This document shows positions 23,865 to 32,423 of a DNA stretch of 64,000 bases, in pieces. The notes under the pieces are model-generated. The model saw only the letters and a program-made list of their open reading frames with translations, was not told where the DNA came from and searched no databases. The translations under genes were made by a program, and so were the position numbers. The DNA lies in NCBI RefSeq assembly GCF_019711655.1, contig NZ_JAIGNU010000001.1:372001-436000 (forward strand), written 5' to 3'. The stretch is from Qipengyuania mesophila. Its GTDB lineage: Bacteria; Pseudomonadota; Alphaproteobacteria; Sphingomonadales; Sphingomonadaceae. Position 1 is the first letter of the stretch; each line of letters begins with the position of its first letter.

Positions 23865-25043
23865 TCAGCTCAGCCTGTCGCGGAAGCTCTCGTAACCGAA
23901 TTCCTTCACCAGCTCGAGCTGGTCGGTTTCGCTGTCCCAGAGGTAGATGCTGGGCAGCTGGACGCCGTTGAAGGTATTGGTCTTGACCATCGAGTAATGC
24001 GCCTGATCGAGGAAGGCGAAACGCTTGCCGACTTCGGCCCCGCCCTCGATGCGATAGTCGCCGATGACGTCGCCCGCGAGGCAGGACGGCCCGCCGATGC
24101 GCACCGCGGGCACCTCGTGATCGGTGCTCTCGCCGAGCATGGCGGGGCGATAGGGCGCCTCGATCACGTCGGGCATGTGGCAGGTCGCCGAAATGTCGGC
24201 CACAGCGACCGGAACTTCGTTGAATCCCGTGTCGAGGATGGTGCCGACGAGGATGCCCGCATCGAGCGCCACCGCCTCGCCCGGTTCGAGGTAGATTTCG
24301 GCCCCGGTATCGTCCTTCGCATCGCGTAGGAACTCGACCAGTTCCTCACGCTGGTAGTCGGCGCGTGTGATGTGGTGTCCGCCACCCATGTTGATCCATT
24401 TGAGATGGCCGAACCATGGTTCGATCGCGTCGAAGACCTTGTCCCAGGTCTGGTGCAGCGGTTCGAAATCCTGCTCGCACAGATTGTGGAAATGGATGCC
24501 GTCAACCTGCGCCATGATCTCGGGCGTCAGCTGGTCGAGCGGGAATCCGAGGCGGCTGCCCGGGCTGGAAGGATCGTAGCGCGGCACCTCGCCGGTCGGG
24601 TGCATCGGGTTGATGCGTAGGCCGACATCGAAATCCTGGCCCGCAGCGCGCGCCTGCTCGAGGATCAGCGACGCGCGCTCGAGCTGGCCGGGCGAATTGA
24701 AGATGACGTGGTCGGACAGGCGGCAGACCTCTTCCAGCTCCTCGGGCTTGTAGGCCGCCGAATAGGTCGCGATCTCGCCATCGTAGAACTCGCTCGCCAG
24801 CCGCGCTTCCCACAGGCCCGAGGTGCACACGCCGTCGAGATACTCGCCGATGATCGGCGCGGTCGACCACATGGAAAAGGCCTTCAATGCAGCGAGCACC
24901 TTGATCCCCGCCGCATCGCGGATGTCGGCCAGGACCTGGCAATTGGCGCGCAGTTTCGCGGCATCCACGACGAAGGCGGGGCTGCTGACGCGGCCCATGT
25001 CGAAATGCGCGAAGGCGCCCGGATCGCCGGCCTTGGTTTCCAT
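23865..25043 (-). CDS. nspC: Carboxynorspermidine/carboxyspermidine decarboxylase
   Basis: 392-aa fold-III PLP decarboxylase that turns carboxyspermidine (or carboxynorspermidine) into spermidine (norspermidine). The PLP lysine is in LAALKAFSMW near residue 53; WINMGGGHHITRADY and LEPGEAVALDAG are family strings, and GGPSCLAGDVIGDY holds the active-site cysteine. ATG at 25041-25043 shares a base with the upstream stop (TGATG). Third in the order dehydrogenase, NHL lipoprotein, decarboxylase. Confidence 0.94.
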   Translation of the reverse strand: METKAGDPGAFAHFDMGRVSSPAFVVDAAKLRANCQVLADIRDAAGIKVLAALKAFSMWSTAPIIGEYLDGVCTSGLWEARLASEFYDGEIATYSAAYKPEELEEVCRLSDHVIFNSPGQLERASLILEQARAAGQDFDVGLRINPMHPTGEVPRYDPSSPGSRLGFPLDQLTPEIMAQVDGIHFHNLCEQDFEPLHQTWDKVFDAIEPWFGHLKWINMGGGHHITRADYQREELVEFLRDAKDDTGAEIYLEPGEAVALDAGILVGTILDTGFNEVPVAVADISATCHMPDVIEAPYRPAMLGESTDHEVPAVRIGGPSCLAGDVIGDYRIEGGAEVGKRFAFLDQAHYSMVKTNTFNGVQLPSIYLWDSETDQLELVKEFGYESFRDRLS

Positions 25044-26017
25044 CAATCGTCTTTCGTTCGTTGCGCCAATTCGAGCGCCAGCACGCGGCGGCCCTCGACA
25101 TCGGCGACATAGATTGTGCCGTCGGCGCCGATCGCAAGGTCATGGCCCTTGGTCGGCCCCGGTCCGTGCGCGTCGAGTATGCGCTCGACCGTCCCGTCAG
25201 GGCGCCACACACGGATGATCGCGCCCGTGCGTTCGCCCGCGTCGCGCCCTTCGAGCGAGACGAAATAGCCCTGCCCCAGCGGCTTCACAGCATAGGGATA
25301 GCCGGGCGTGTCGAGGCTCTGCAGCAGGCGGCCCGCTTCGCTGTAAATCCGAATCCGCGCGTTCTCGCGATCGGCGACATAGACCTTGCCGTCCTTCACC
25401 GCGACCGAATGCGGGATGGCGAGTCCGCCGCTCCCCGAACCTTCGTGCCCCCATTGCGCGAGATAGTGCCCCTCGCGGTCGAAGACGATGATGCGCGAAT
25501 TGACGTAACCGTCGGCGACGAAGACCTTGTCGCCGTCGAAGGCGACATCGGCGGGACGCCCGAAATGCGTATGATCGGCACCTGAGACGCCGCGCTCGCC
25601 CAGCGTCATTTCGAGCGTGCCATCGTGCGAGAAGCGCAGCAGCTGCTCGCGCTGGACGTCAGTGATCCAAACCTTGTCTTTCGCGTCGACAGAGAGGCCG
25701 TGCGGCATCACCGTCTCGCCCACGCCCCAGCTCGCCAGCAGCGTACCGTTGGGCGCGAACATGGAGACCACCGGCTCGGCGACCGGATCGGACGGGAACG
25801 GTTCTTCCCATACCCGCCCGGCACGCTGGAGCACGAAGACATGCCCGTGGCTGTCGGTATCGACCGCACTGACCTCGCCCCAGGCGGTACCCTCGGGTAT
25901 CTGCGCCCAGTCGGCATCGACCTCGGCCTGGGGGGCATTTTCGGGCGGAGTCTGCGGACCGCAGGCTCCCACGCTGAGGCAGGCAGCCAGCGCGAGGAGC
26001 TTGAAGCTTCCCGGCAA
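25043..26017 (-). CDS. NHL-repeat lipoprotein (peptidylglycine lyase-like)
   Basis: About 324 aa. A lipoprotein signal (MPGSFKLLALAACLSVGAC with Cys19) is followed by a six-bladed beta-propeller of NHL type: HGHVFVLQRAGRV, PHGLSVDAKDKVWITD, RPADVAFDGDKVFVADGY, PHSVAVKDGKVYVADREN and HDLAIGADGTIYVADVEG are successive blades. The fold matches the lyase half of peptidyl-glycine alpha-amidating enzymes, but substrate and activity are unknown. I chose TTG at 26015-26017 for the compact signal; TTG at 26075-26077, four bases after the upstream stop, is the alternative. It is embedded between two cytosolic polyamine genes, which is unexpected. Confidence 0.75.
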   Translation of the reverse strand: MPGSFKLLALAACLSVGACGPQTPPENAPQAEVDADWAQIPEGTAWGEVSAVDTDSHGHVFVLQRAGRVWEEPFPSDPVAEPVVSMFAPNGTLLASWGVGETVMPHGLSVDAKDKVWITDVQREQLLRFSHDGTLEMTLGERGVSGADHTHFGRPADVAFDGDKVFVADGYVNSRIIVFDREGHYLAQWGHEGSGSGGLAIPHSVAVKDGKVYVADRENARIRIYSEAGRLLQSLDTPGYPYAVKPLGQGYFVSLEGRDAGERTGAIIRVWRPDGTVERILDAHGPGPTKGHDLAIGADGTIYVADVEGRRVLALELAQRTKDD

Positions 26018-26079
26018 TCCGAAGCGGACCCGCCCGGAACGCTTCGCATCGCTCGCAGTGGCTGCAACCCGCTGCAAGA

Positions 26080-27291
26080 TTAGAACTCGACCGGGCCGTC
26101 GAGTTCCTTCACCTGCCACGGCAGACCGTGTTCGCCGAGCATTTCGAGGAAGGGATCGGGGTCCATTTCCTCCATGTTGAACACGCCGTCGCCGCTCCAC
26201 TTGCCGGTGACCATCATCGCGCTGCCGACCATGGCCGGCACGCCCGTCGTATAGGAAACCGCCTGGTTGCCGGTTTCTTCGTAAGCCGCCTCGTGGCTGC
26301 AAATGTTGTTGATGTAGAAGGTCTTCTCGCCCGAGCCATCGAGCGCCTCGCCGGTCGCGATGACGCCGATATTGGTGTTGCCCTTGGTCGTCTCGCCCAG
26401 CGTTTCGGGCTTGGGCAGCACGGCGGCGAGGAACTGCAAGGGGATGATGTCCTTGCCCTGGTAGCGCACCGGGTCGATCCGCGTCATGCCGACATTCTGC
26501 AGCACTGTGAGGTGCTTGATGTACTCGTCGCCGAAGGTCATCCAGAAGCGCGCACGCTCCATCTCGGGATTGAACTTGGCGAGGCTCTCGAGCTCCTCGT
26601 GATACATCATGTACATGTTCTTGGGGCCGACGCCCTCGAAGTCGAACTCGACCTTCTTGCCCATCGCCGGGGTCTCGACGAAGGTGCCGCCTTCCCAATG
26701 GCGCGCGGGCGCGGTCACTTCGCGGATGTTGATTTCCGGATTGAAGTTGGTGGCGAAGGCCTGGCCGTTATCGCCGCCGTTGCAGTCGAGGATGTCGAGC
26801 GTGCGGATCGTCTTCAGCTTGTGCTTCTTGAGCCACATGGTGAAGACACTGGTCACGCCCGGATCGAAGCCCGAACCGAGCAGCGCCATCAGCCCGGCGT
26901 CCTTGAAGCGATCATGATAGGCCCACTGCCAGTGATATTCGAACTTGGCCTCGTCCTTGGGCTCGTAGTTCGCGGTGTCGAGATAGGCGACGCCGGCCTC
27001 GAGGCAGGCATCCATGATCGGCAGGTCCTGATAGGGCAGCGCGAGATTGACCACCAGTTCGGGACCGAGCTTGCGGATCAGATTGACCATCGCCGGGACT
27101 TCCTCGGCATCGATCTCGTAGGTCGCGACATCGACGCCGGTGCGCTCTTTCACGCTCGCGGCGATGGCATCGCATTTCGACTTGGTGCGGCTCGCAAGGT
27201 GGATTTCCGAGAAGATATCTGGATTCATCGCCATCTTGTGGACGCAGACCGAGCTGACGCCGCCGGCACCGATCACGAGGACTGTCGACAT
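26080..27291 (-). CDS. Carboxynorspermidine/carboxyspermidine dehydrogenase
   Basis: 403-aa saccharopine-dehydrogenase-fold enzyme that reductively condenses aspartate semialdehyde with putrescine (or diaminopropane). The Rossmann loop VLVIGAGGVSSVCVHKMA opens the protein; LALPYQDLPIMDACLEAGV and GSGFDPGVTSVFT are typical. With the decarboxylase two genes on, and the ornithine decarboxylase beyond, it completes a putrescine-to-spermidine route without S-adenosylmethionine decarboxylase. Divergent from the dehydratase gene across 62 bases. Confidence 0.93.
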   Translation of the reverse strand: MSTVLVIGAGGVSSVCVHKMAMNPDIFSEIHLASRTKSKCDAIAASVKERTGVDVATYEIDAEEVPAMVNLIRKLGPELVVNLALPYQDLPIMDACLEAGVAYLDTANYEPKDEAKFEYHWQWAYHDRFKDAGLMALLGSGFDPGVTSVFTMWLKKHKLKTIRTLDILDCNGGDNGQAFATNFNPEINIREVTAPARHWEGGTFVETPAMGKKVEFDFEGVGPKNMYMMYHEELESLAKFNPEMERARFWMTFGDEYIKHLTVLQNVGMTRIDPVRYQGKDIIPLQFLAAVLPKPETLGETTKGNTNIGVIATGEALDGSGEKTFYINNICSHEAAYEETGNQAVSYTTGVPAMVGSAMMVTGKWSGDGVFNMEEMDPDPFLEMLGEHGLPWQVKELDGPVEF

Positions 27292-27353
27292 ATTTCCATT
27301 CTCCGAATTCGATTCTTGGCGGGTCCCCTAGCGAAATGCGTTAAGGCCGCCAA

Positions 27354-28322
27354 ATGATCCGAGACGATATGCGCGAACCGACCGCCAGGGGCACCCTCGC
27401 AGCGCTGCAAAGCCTGCAGCAGATCGGCCTGCCGATGACCCCGCTGCTGCCGGTCGAAATCGACGGTGTGCAATGCTGGGCCAAGGCCGAGGTGCTCCAA
27501 CCCGTCGGCGCCTTCAAGATCAGGGGCGCGTGGTGGCGCCTGGTCAACCTGAGCGAGGAGGAACGCCAGCGCGGCGTCGTCGCGGTGTCATCGGGCAACC
27601 ATGCACAGGGCGTCGCCTGGGCGGCCCGGCGTCTCGGCATCCCGGCCGCCATCGTCATGCCGCGCAATGCCCCGCAGGTGAAGCTCGAGGCGACCCGCGC
27701 GCTGGGCGCCGAAATCGTGCTCTACGACCGCCCGGGCGAGGACCGCGACGAAGTGGCGGCGAAGCTGGTCGAAGAGCGCGATGCGGTGCTGGTCCATGCC
27801 TTCGGCGATCCCTGGGTCATCGAAGGCCAGGGTAGCGCGGGACACGAAGCCGATGCGCAGTTCGGAACCGGACGGCGTCCCTCGCGCTTCATCGTGTGCT
27901 GCGGCGGCGGCGGGCTCGCGGCGGGCCTCGCTCTCGCCTGCCCCCAAGCCGCGATCAACGTGGTCGAACCGCAGGGATGGGACATGGTCGGCCGGTCGCT
28001 TGCCGCAGGCGAAATCGTTCGCGTCGGCGCCAACCCGCCTGCAACCATCTGCGACGCGCTCCAGCCCGATGCGACCAAACCGATCAACATGAGTGTCCTG
28101 CAGGGCCGCGCCGAAGCGGGTGTCGCGGTGACCGACGACGAGGTCCGCGCCGCGCAGCGCTTCGCCTTCTCGAAGCTGCGGCTGGTGGTCGAACCCGGCG
28201 GCGCCGCGGCGCTGGCGGCCGCGCTGGCAGGCAAGGTGCCGCTCGACGAGGACACGGTGATCATGCTCACCGGCGGCAACACGGACATGGCGAGCTATGC
28301 AGCGACGCTGGCCGGTCGGTAG
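27354..28322 (+). CDS. Serine/threonine dehydratase-like PLP enzyme
   Basis: 322-aa fold-type II PLP enzyme. The lysine sits in GAFKIRGAW (residues ~57-65), SSGNHAQGVAWAA binds substrate carboxylate, CGGGGLAAGL is the phosphate-binding glycine loop, and LTGGNTDM the C-terminal pyridine-N contact. It lacks the ACT domain of biosynthetic IlvA, so a catabolic dehydratase or a serine racemase-type activity is likelier. ATG at 27354 has AAGG upstream. Confidence 0.88.
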   Translation: MIRDDMREPTARGTLAALQSLQQIGLPMTPLLPVEIDGVQCWAKAEVLQPVGAFKIRGAWWRLVNLSEEERQRGVVAVSSGNHAQGVAWAARRLGIPAAIVMPRNAPQVKLEATRALGAEIVLYDRPGEDRDEVAAKLVEERDAVLVHAFGDPWVIEGQGSAGHEADAQFGTGRRPSRFIVCCGGGGLAAGLALACPQAAINVVEPQGWDMVGRSLAAGEIVRVGANPPATICDALQPDATKPINMSVLQGRAEAGVAVTDDEVRAAQRFAFSKLRLVVEPGGAAALAAALAGKVPLDEDTVIMLTGGNTDMASYAATLAGR

Positions 28323-28391
28323 GATCGTTTGACAACGGCCCCGGCGCGCAGCAGTCTGCGGCCCAAGGGTCGAGAGGGGGAGAATTCACCA

Positions 28392-28844
28392 ATGCAAGCT
28401 CAAATGCTCGCACCAGCGGCGGTGCTCGTGGCGTGGTCGCTCGTCATGCTGTTCTGGATGGCGTTCACGCGCTTCCCGGCCATGTCGAAGAGCGGCATGG
28501 ACCTCAAGAACGCCAAGCCCGGCGGGCGCGGCCAAGACCTCGAAGGCGTGGTGCCGGACAATGTCCAGTGGAAGTCGCACAACTATGCGCACCTCATGGA
28601 ACAGCCGACGATCTTCTACGCTGCCGTCGTCATCATCGCGCTGATGGGAGCAAGCGCCATGGATGCGCTGTTCGCCTGGATCTACGTCGCACTCAGGATC
28701 GTCCATTCGGTCTGGCAGGCGACGGTCAATAGGGTTTCGGTTCGCTTCCCGCTGTTCCTGCTCGGCACGCTGGCGCTGACCTACCTCGCCTGGCGCGCGA
28801 TCGCGCTGACGTTGTTCAACGATCCCGGCCTCGCGCCGGCCTGA
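28392..28844 (+). CDS. MAPEG-family membrane protein 1
   Basis: 150 aa with four membrane helices, of the MAPEG superfamily (eicosanoid/glutathione-type membrane enzymes in eukaryotes; bacterial roles mostly unknown). Hallmarks are SKSGMDLKNAK, VQWKSHNYAHLMEQPTIFYA and YVALRIVHSVWQ. ATG at 28392 follows GGGGGAG. The TGA overlaps the start of a second MAPEG gene (TGATG), indicating tandem duplication and joint translation. Confidence 0.88.
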   Translation: MQAQMLAPAAVLVAWSLVMLFWMAFTRFPAMSKSGMDLKNAKPGGRGQDLEGVVPDNVQWKSHNYAHLMEQPTIFYAAVVIIALMGASAMDALFAWIYVALRIVHSVWQATVNRVSVRFPLFLLGTLALTYLAWRAIALTLFNDPGLAPA

Positions 28845-29293
28845 TGGGAACGAACCCGATGATCGAATCGCAAATCTTCCAGCCCGTCGTCGCGCTGATG
28901 GCGTGGACCATGGTCATGTGGCTGTGGATGTACGCCACCCGCATCCCGGCGATGTCCAAGGCGGGACTCGAGCCCAACCAGGCGCGCCAGACCAAGGTGC
29001 TCGACGATGCGCTTCCGGCCGAAGTCCAGTGGAAAGCGCACAATTACAATCACCTGCACGAGGCGCCGACCGTCTTCTATGCCGTCGCGCTGGTGCTCGC
29101 GATGATCGGCTGGGGCGACGGGATGAACGCGCTGATCGCGTGGATTTATGTCGGGCTCAGGGTGATCCACTCGCTGGTCCAGGCAACCGCCAATGTCGTG
29201 ATGGTCCGCTTCGTGCTCTACGCCCTGTCGAGCCTCGCGCTAATGGCGCTGATCCTGCATGCCGCGATCGCGGTGTTCGACATCCATCTCTAA
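28844..29293 (+). CDS. MAPEG-family membrane protein 2
   Basis: 149 aa, paralogue of the preceding gene with the same layout: SKAGLEPNQAR, VQWKAHNYNHLHEAPTVFYA, YVGLRVIHSLVQ, four membrane helices. The start is taken at the ATG sharing a base with the previous stop; an ATG five codons later (28859) is an alternative. The pair could form mixed oligomers, since MAPEG proteins are trimers; that is inference. Confidence 0.87.
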   Translation: MGTNPMIESQIFQPVVALMAWTMVMWLWMYATRIPAMSKAGLEPNQARQTKVLDDALPAEVQWKAHNYNHLHEAPTVFYAVALVLAMIGWGDGMNALIAWIYVGLRVIHSLVQATANVVMVRFVLYALSSLALMALILHAAIAVFDIHL

Positions 29294-29362
29294 GCGCCAT
29301 GTTCCCTTCGCCCACGGCGGCGGAGGGGAGCGCCGAAAGTGCAGGTCGAAGGGGGGAGGACC

Positions 29363-29749
29363 ATGATTGCGAAGAGTTTGGCGGCGCACACCGCGCTGGT
29401 GGGCTGCGCCGTCCTGGTTGCAGCTTGCGGAGAACGCGACTTCACGACGGGCAAGTGGACCACCACGACAATGCCCGATTTCAGCTGCCGCGGTAATCTC
29501 GATGTGCTCGTCGTCGGCGAGGACCGCATCCAGTATGCCGCGCTCAGGCATGTGCGCGGCGACTGGGGCCCGCTCAAGACGCAGTACCGGCAGGCCGGCG
29601 CGCTCATCGACAAGGGCAGCGCGGGCGAGATCTTCCGCTTTCGCGAGGAGAGCGACGGGACGGTGACGTTGGAAGACGCCCCCGCTACCGTCGCCCTGTC
29701 GTGGCAGCTCCCGCGCGAAATCGTCCGCTGCGGGGCCGCTGAGGATTAG
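29363..29749 (+). CDS. Small lipoprotein, unknown function
   Basis: 128 aa with a lipoprotein signal (MIAKSLAAHTALVGCAVLVAAC; lipobox VAAC). The mature part is ~105 residues with two further cysteines (FSCRGN and IVRCGA) that may form a disulfide, and mainly beta-type sequence. I do not recognise the family. ATG at 29363 follows GGGGAGGA. Its TAG overlaps the TAA of trxB on the other strand (TTAG). Confidence 0.65.
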   Translation: MIAKSLAAHTALVGCAVLVAACGERDFTTGKWTTTTMPDFSCRGNLDVLVVGEDRIQYAALRHVRGDWGPLKTQYRQAGALIDKGSAGEIFRFREESDGTVTLEDAPATVALSWQLPREIVRCGAAED

Positions 29750-30735
29750 CCAGCCATAGCTTCCTTGGCCGCGTGGGCATGGCCGTCGGCGTCGATCTCG
29801 AGATGGGCGAGGAAGCGCTCGGCATCGAGCGCGGCCATGCAGCCCATCCCTGCCGCAGTGACCGCCTGGCGATAGACGTGGTCGGTCACGTCACCGGCGG
29901 CGAAAACGCCCGGGACCTCGGTCTTGGGTGACCCCGGCTCGGTGAGCAAATAGCCGCCGTCGTCCATCGGCAGCTTGCCCTTGAAGAGCTCGGTCGCCGG
30001 AGCATGGCCGATGGCGACGAATGCGCCGTCGGCTTCGAGCGTGCTGGCATCGCCGGTCAAAGTGTCGCGCAGGTTGAGATGGTGCAGCGCGCCGCTGGGC
30101 CCCGCCTCGAAGCTCTCGACAGTCTTGTTCCAGATGACGCTGATCTTGGGGTGATTGAGCAGGCGTTCCTGGAGAATCTTCTCCGCACGCAGCTCGTCGC
30201 GGCGGTGGATCAGCGTGACGTCGTCCGAATGGTTGGTGAGATAGAGCGCTTCTTCGACAGCGGTGTTGCCACCGCCGATCACCGCGACCTTCTTGCCGCG
30301 ATAGAAGAAGCCGTCGCAGGTGGCGCAGGCCGAAACGCCCTTGCCGCCGAGTTCCATCTCGCCCGGCACGCCGAGCCATTTGGCCTGTGCGCCCGTCGCG
30401 ATCACCAGCACGTCGGCGATATATTCGTCGCCGCTGTCGCCGACCGCCTTGAACGGCGAGCCGCCCGCGATGTCGACGTCGACGATCGTGTCCCACATCA
30501 TCCGCGTGCCGACATGCTCCGCCTGCTTCTGCATCTGCTCCATCAGCCAAGGGCCCTGGATGACGTCGGCGAAGCCAGGATAGTTCTCGACATCGGTGGT
30601 GATGGTCAACTGACCGCCGGGTTGGAGGCCCTGCACCACGATCGGTTCCATCATCGCGCGCGCGCCATAGATGGCGGCGGAATAGCCCGCGGGGCCCGAG
30701 CCGATGATGAGCATCTTGGTGCGATGGGTAGCCAT
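29746..30735 (-). CDS. trxB: Thioredoxin reductase
   Basis: FAD enzyme that passes NADPH electrons to thioredoxin; 329 aa. GSGPAGYSAAIYGARA binds FAD, the redox pair is in ACATCDG near residues 136-139, GGGNTAVEEA binds NADPH, and GVFAAGDVTD closes the FAD site. ATG at 30733-30735 has AAGGAG upstream; a longer reading in the same frame lacks this. Divergent from an outer-membrane protein gene, with a Fur-box-like site between. Confidence 0.96.
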   Translation of the reverse strand: MATHRTKMLIIGSGPAGYSAAIYGARAMMEPIVVQGLQPGGQLTITTDVENYPGFADVIQGPWLMEQMQKQAEHVGTRMMWDTIVDVDIAGGSPFKAVGDSGDEYIADVLVIATGAQAKWLGVPGEMELGGKGVSACATCDGFFYRGKKVAVIGGGNTAVEEALYLTNHSDDVTLIHRRDELRAEKILQERLLNHPKISVIWNKTVESFEAGPSGALHHLNLRDTLTGDASTLEADGAFVAIGHAPATELFKGKLPMDDGGYLLTEPGSPKTEVPGVFAAGDVTDHVYRQAVTAAGMGCMAALDAERFLAHLEIDADGHAHAAKEAMAG

Positions 30736-30826
30736 GTGTGTCTCCTTGACCGCGCAGATAGGCGCGCGACTGTGCGATTGCGAGTCGAAGATCGCGCGTT
30801 TCAACAAGCTGATCCCAAATGTTGCA

Positions 30827-30845
30827 AATGCGACTGCTTCTCATT
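30827..30845. promoter_or_regulatory. Fur-box-like palindrome
   Basis: 19-bp imperfect palindrome with arms AATGCGAC and TTCTCATT, the AATGnGA/TCnCATT pattern typical of Fur sites. It lies between TTGCAA (30822-30827) and TAGAGG (30845-30850), a possible weak promoter for the outer-membrane protein gene at 30877, and within 100 bases of the trxB start. A fur gene is in this window at 47012. Confidence 0.4.
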
Positions 30846-30876
30846 AGAGGCGCGATCAAACAATCGAGGGATCATC

Positions 30877-31596
30877 ATGCGTATCGGAATCATCGGCCTG
30901 GCCGCCACCGCGGCCCTCCTCCCCTGCGCGGCCCACGCCGCCCCCGGTCTCGGCGGCGAGGTCTACGGCGCGACGGTCGAAAAGGGCGAGCTCGAGGCGG
31001 AAGCGATCTATGGCGCGCTCGACGGCGGGCCCGAGGATGGCGAGGACGTGCTCGTGCTCGAAACCGCCTATGGCGTGACCGACCGCTTCCGGCTCGGCCT
31101 GCGCGGCGAGATCGAGAAGGAGCCGGGTGCCGAGCGCGAATTCGAAGCGCTGGGCATCGAGGGCATTTACGAGCTCGGCAATGCGGGCGGCATCGATTTC
31201 GCGGTCTATGGCGAATATGAAATCGTCTTCGAAGGCGCAGACAAGATCGAGACCAAGTTGCTCATGCAGCACGTCGCCGGACCGGTCGACCTGCGGTTGA
31301 ACCTGATTGCCGAGAAGGAACTGGAATCGGGGGAGAAGGTCGAGCTCGAATATGCCGTCTCGGCCGACGTCGAGACTATCGGCGAACTGCGCCTCGGTGT
31401 GCAGGCCTACGGCCAGCTCGGTACGTTCGAAGACTTCCTGCCGCGTGCCGAGCACTTCGCAGGGCCGGTCGCCAAGATCGAGATCGAAGGCCTCGGGCCC
31501 GAACTCGAGCTCGAAGCCGGCTATCTCTTCGCGATGGGCGCAGCCAAGGACGAGACCGACGGCCAGTTCCGCCTGATGGTCGAACTCGAGTTCTAG
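30877..31596 (+). CDS. Outer-membrane beta-barrel-like exported protein
   Basis: 239 aa. Sec signal MRIGIIGLAATAALLPCAAHA followed by alternating strands rich in Glu, Gly and aromatic residues (RFRLGLRGEIEKE, DFAVYGEYEIVFE, LRLGVQAYGQLG, ELELEAGYLFAMG) and a C-terminal strand ending in Phe (RLMVELEF), the usual signal for outer-membrane insertion. Strongly acidic. The family is not certain. Preceded by the Fur-like site, so iron regulation is possible. It ends convergently in CTAG with the phosphatase gene. Confidence 0.7.
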   Translation: MRIGIIGLAATAALLPCAAHAAPGLGGEVYGATVEKGELEAEAIYGALDGGPEDGEDVLVLETAYGVTDRFRLGLRGEIEKEPGAEREFEALGIEGIYELGNAGGIDFAVYGEYEIVFEGADKIETKLLMQHVAGPVDLRLNLIAEKELESGEKVELEYAVSADVETIGELRLGVQAYGQLGTFEDFLPRAEHFAGPVAKIEIEGLGPELELEAGYLFAMGAAKDETDGQFRLMVELEF

Positions 31597-32372
31597 GCGA
31601 CGAACTTGGCGCGCAGCCGCGCGCGCAGCGCGTCATCCACGCCGATCGCCTGCGCTAGGTAGCCATCGAAGCTGCCGTGGCGTGCGCGGGCAATCTCGAG
31701 ATAGCGGTCGAGATATTCCTCGCGCACGCCGAGCAGGTCCTTGGCCGCGCCCTCGTCGAGCTTGCGGCCCAGCCGAGCCTCGATCCCGGGTAGCGACTGC
31801 CGCGCGAGGATATCGAAGGTCGGGCTCTCGTTGGTACGCAGGAATTCGCGCCGCTGGTCGTCCTCCGACACGCCGAGAATGTGCAGCAGCATGGTCGCCG
31901 CGACGCCGGTCCTGTCCTTGCCGGCGTAGCAGTGAACCAGACTCGCCCCCTCGCGCTCGGCGATGATGGTGAGATAGCGGTGGAACATCTCGATCATCGC
32001 CGGATTGTCGGGCATCCGCGTATAGACCGCGAGCATCCGCTCGCGCGCGAAGTCCGAAGCGGTCATCTCGGGATCGATATCCATATGCGGCGGGCTGCTG
32101 GTGGTCTCGCCTTCGTAGAACACGACCTCGCCATCGAAACCCTCGACCCGGCGGCAGGGATTGGCCGAGCGCTCGCTCTCGCCGCGCAGGTCGATCACCG
32201 TATGGATGCCGAGCGGGGCGATCGCGGCGAGGTCCTCGTCGGTCGCCTCGACATGATGGCCCGAGCGATAGAGCAGGCCTGTGCGCACCTGCCCCCCGTC
32301 CTGCGTCCTCCAGCCGCCGTAGTCGCGGAAATTGTGGATGCCCTGGGTCTCGAGAAAGGGGTCGCGAATCAT
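31593..32372 (-). CDS. Tyrosine-protein phosphatase (DSP-like)
   Basis: 259-aa phosphatase. The P-loop HCYAGKDRTG (catalytic Cys near residue 148) and an opening NFRDYGGW with LLYRSGH are features of the bacterial Tyr/Ser phosphatase family related to eukaryotic lipid-type phosphatases. The substrate may be a phosphoprotein or phosphoinositide-like molecule. The start is uncertain: ATG at 32372 gives the family N terminus; ATGs at 32402 and 32408 are possible. Confidence 0.85.
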   Translation of the reverse strand: MIRDPFLETQGIHNFRDYGGWRTQDGGQVRTGLLYRSGHHVEATDEDLAAIAPLGIHTVIDLRGESERSANPCRRVEGFDGEVVFYEGETTSSPPHMDIDPEMTASDFARERMLAVYTRMPDNPAMIEMFHRYLTIIAEREGASLVHCYAGKDRTGVAATMLLHILGVSEDDQRREFLRTNESPTFDILARQSLPGIEARLGRKLDEGAAKDLLGVREEYLDRYLEIARARHGSFDGYLAQAIGVDDALRARLRAKFVA

Positions 32373-32423
32373 GCGGGCGAACGTGGCAGCGCCGTGTGAC
32401 ATGCGCAATCGCGCACGGCCGGT

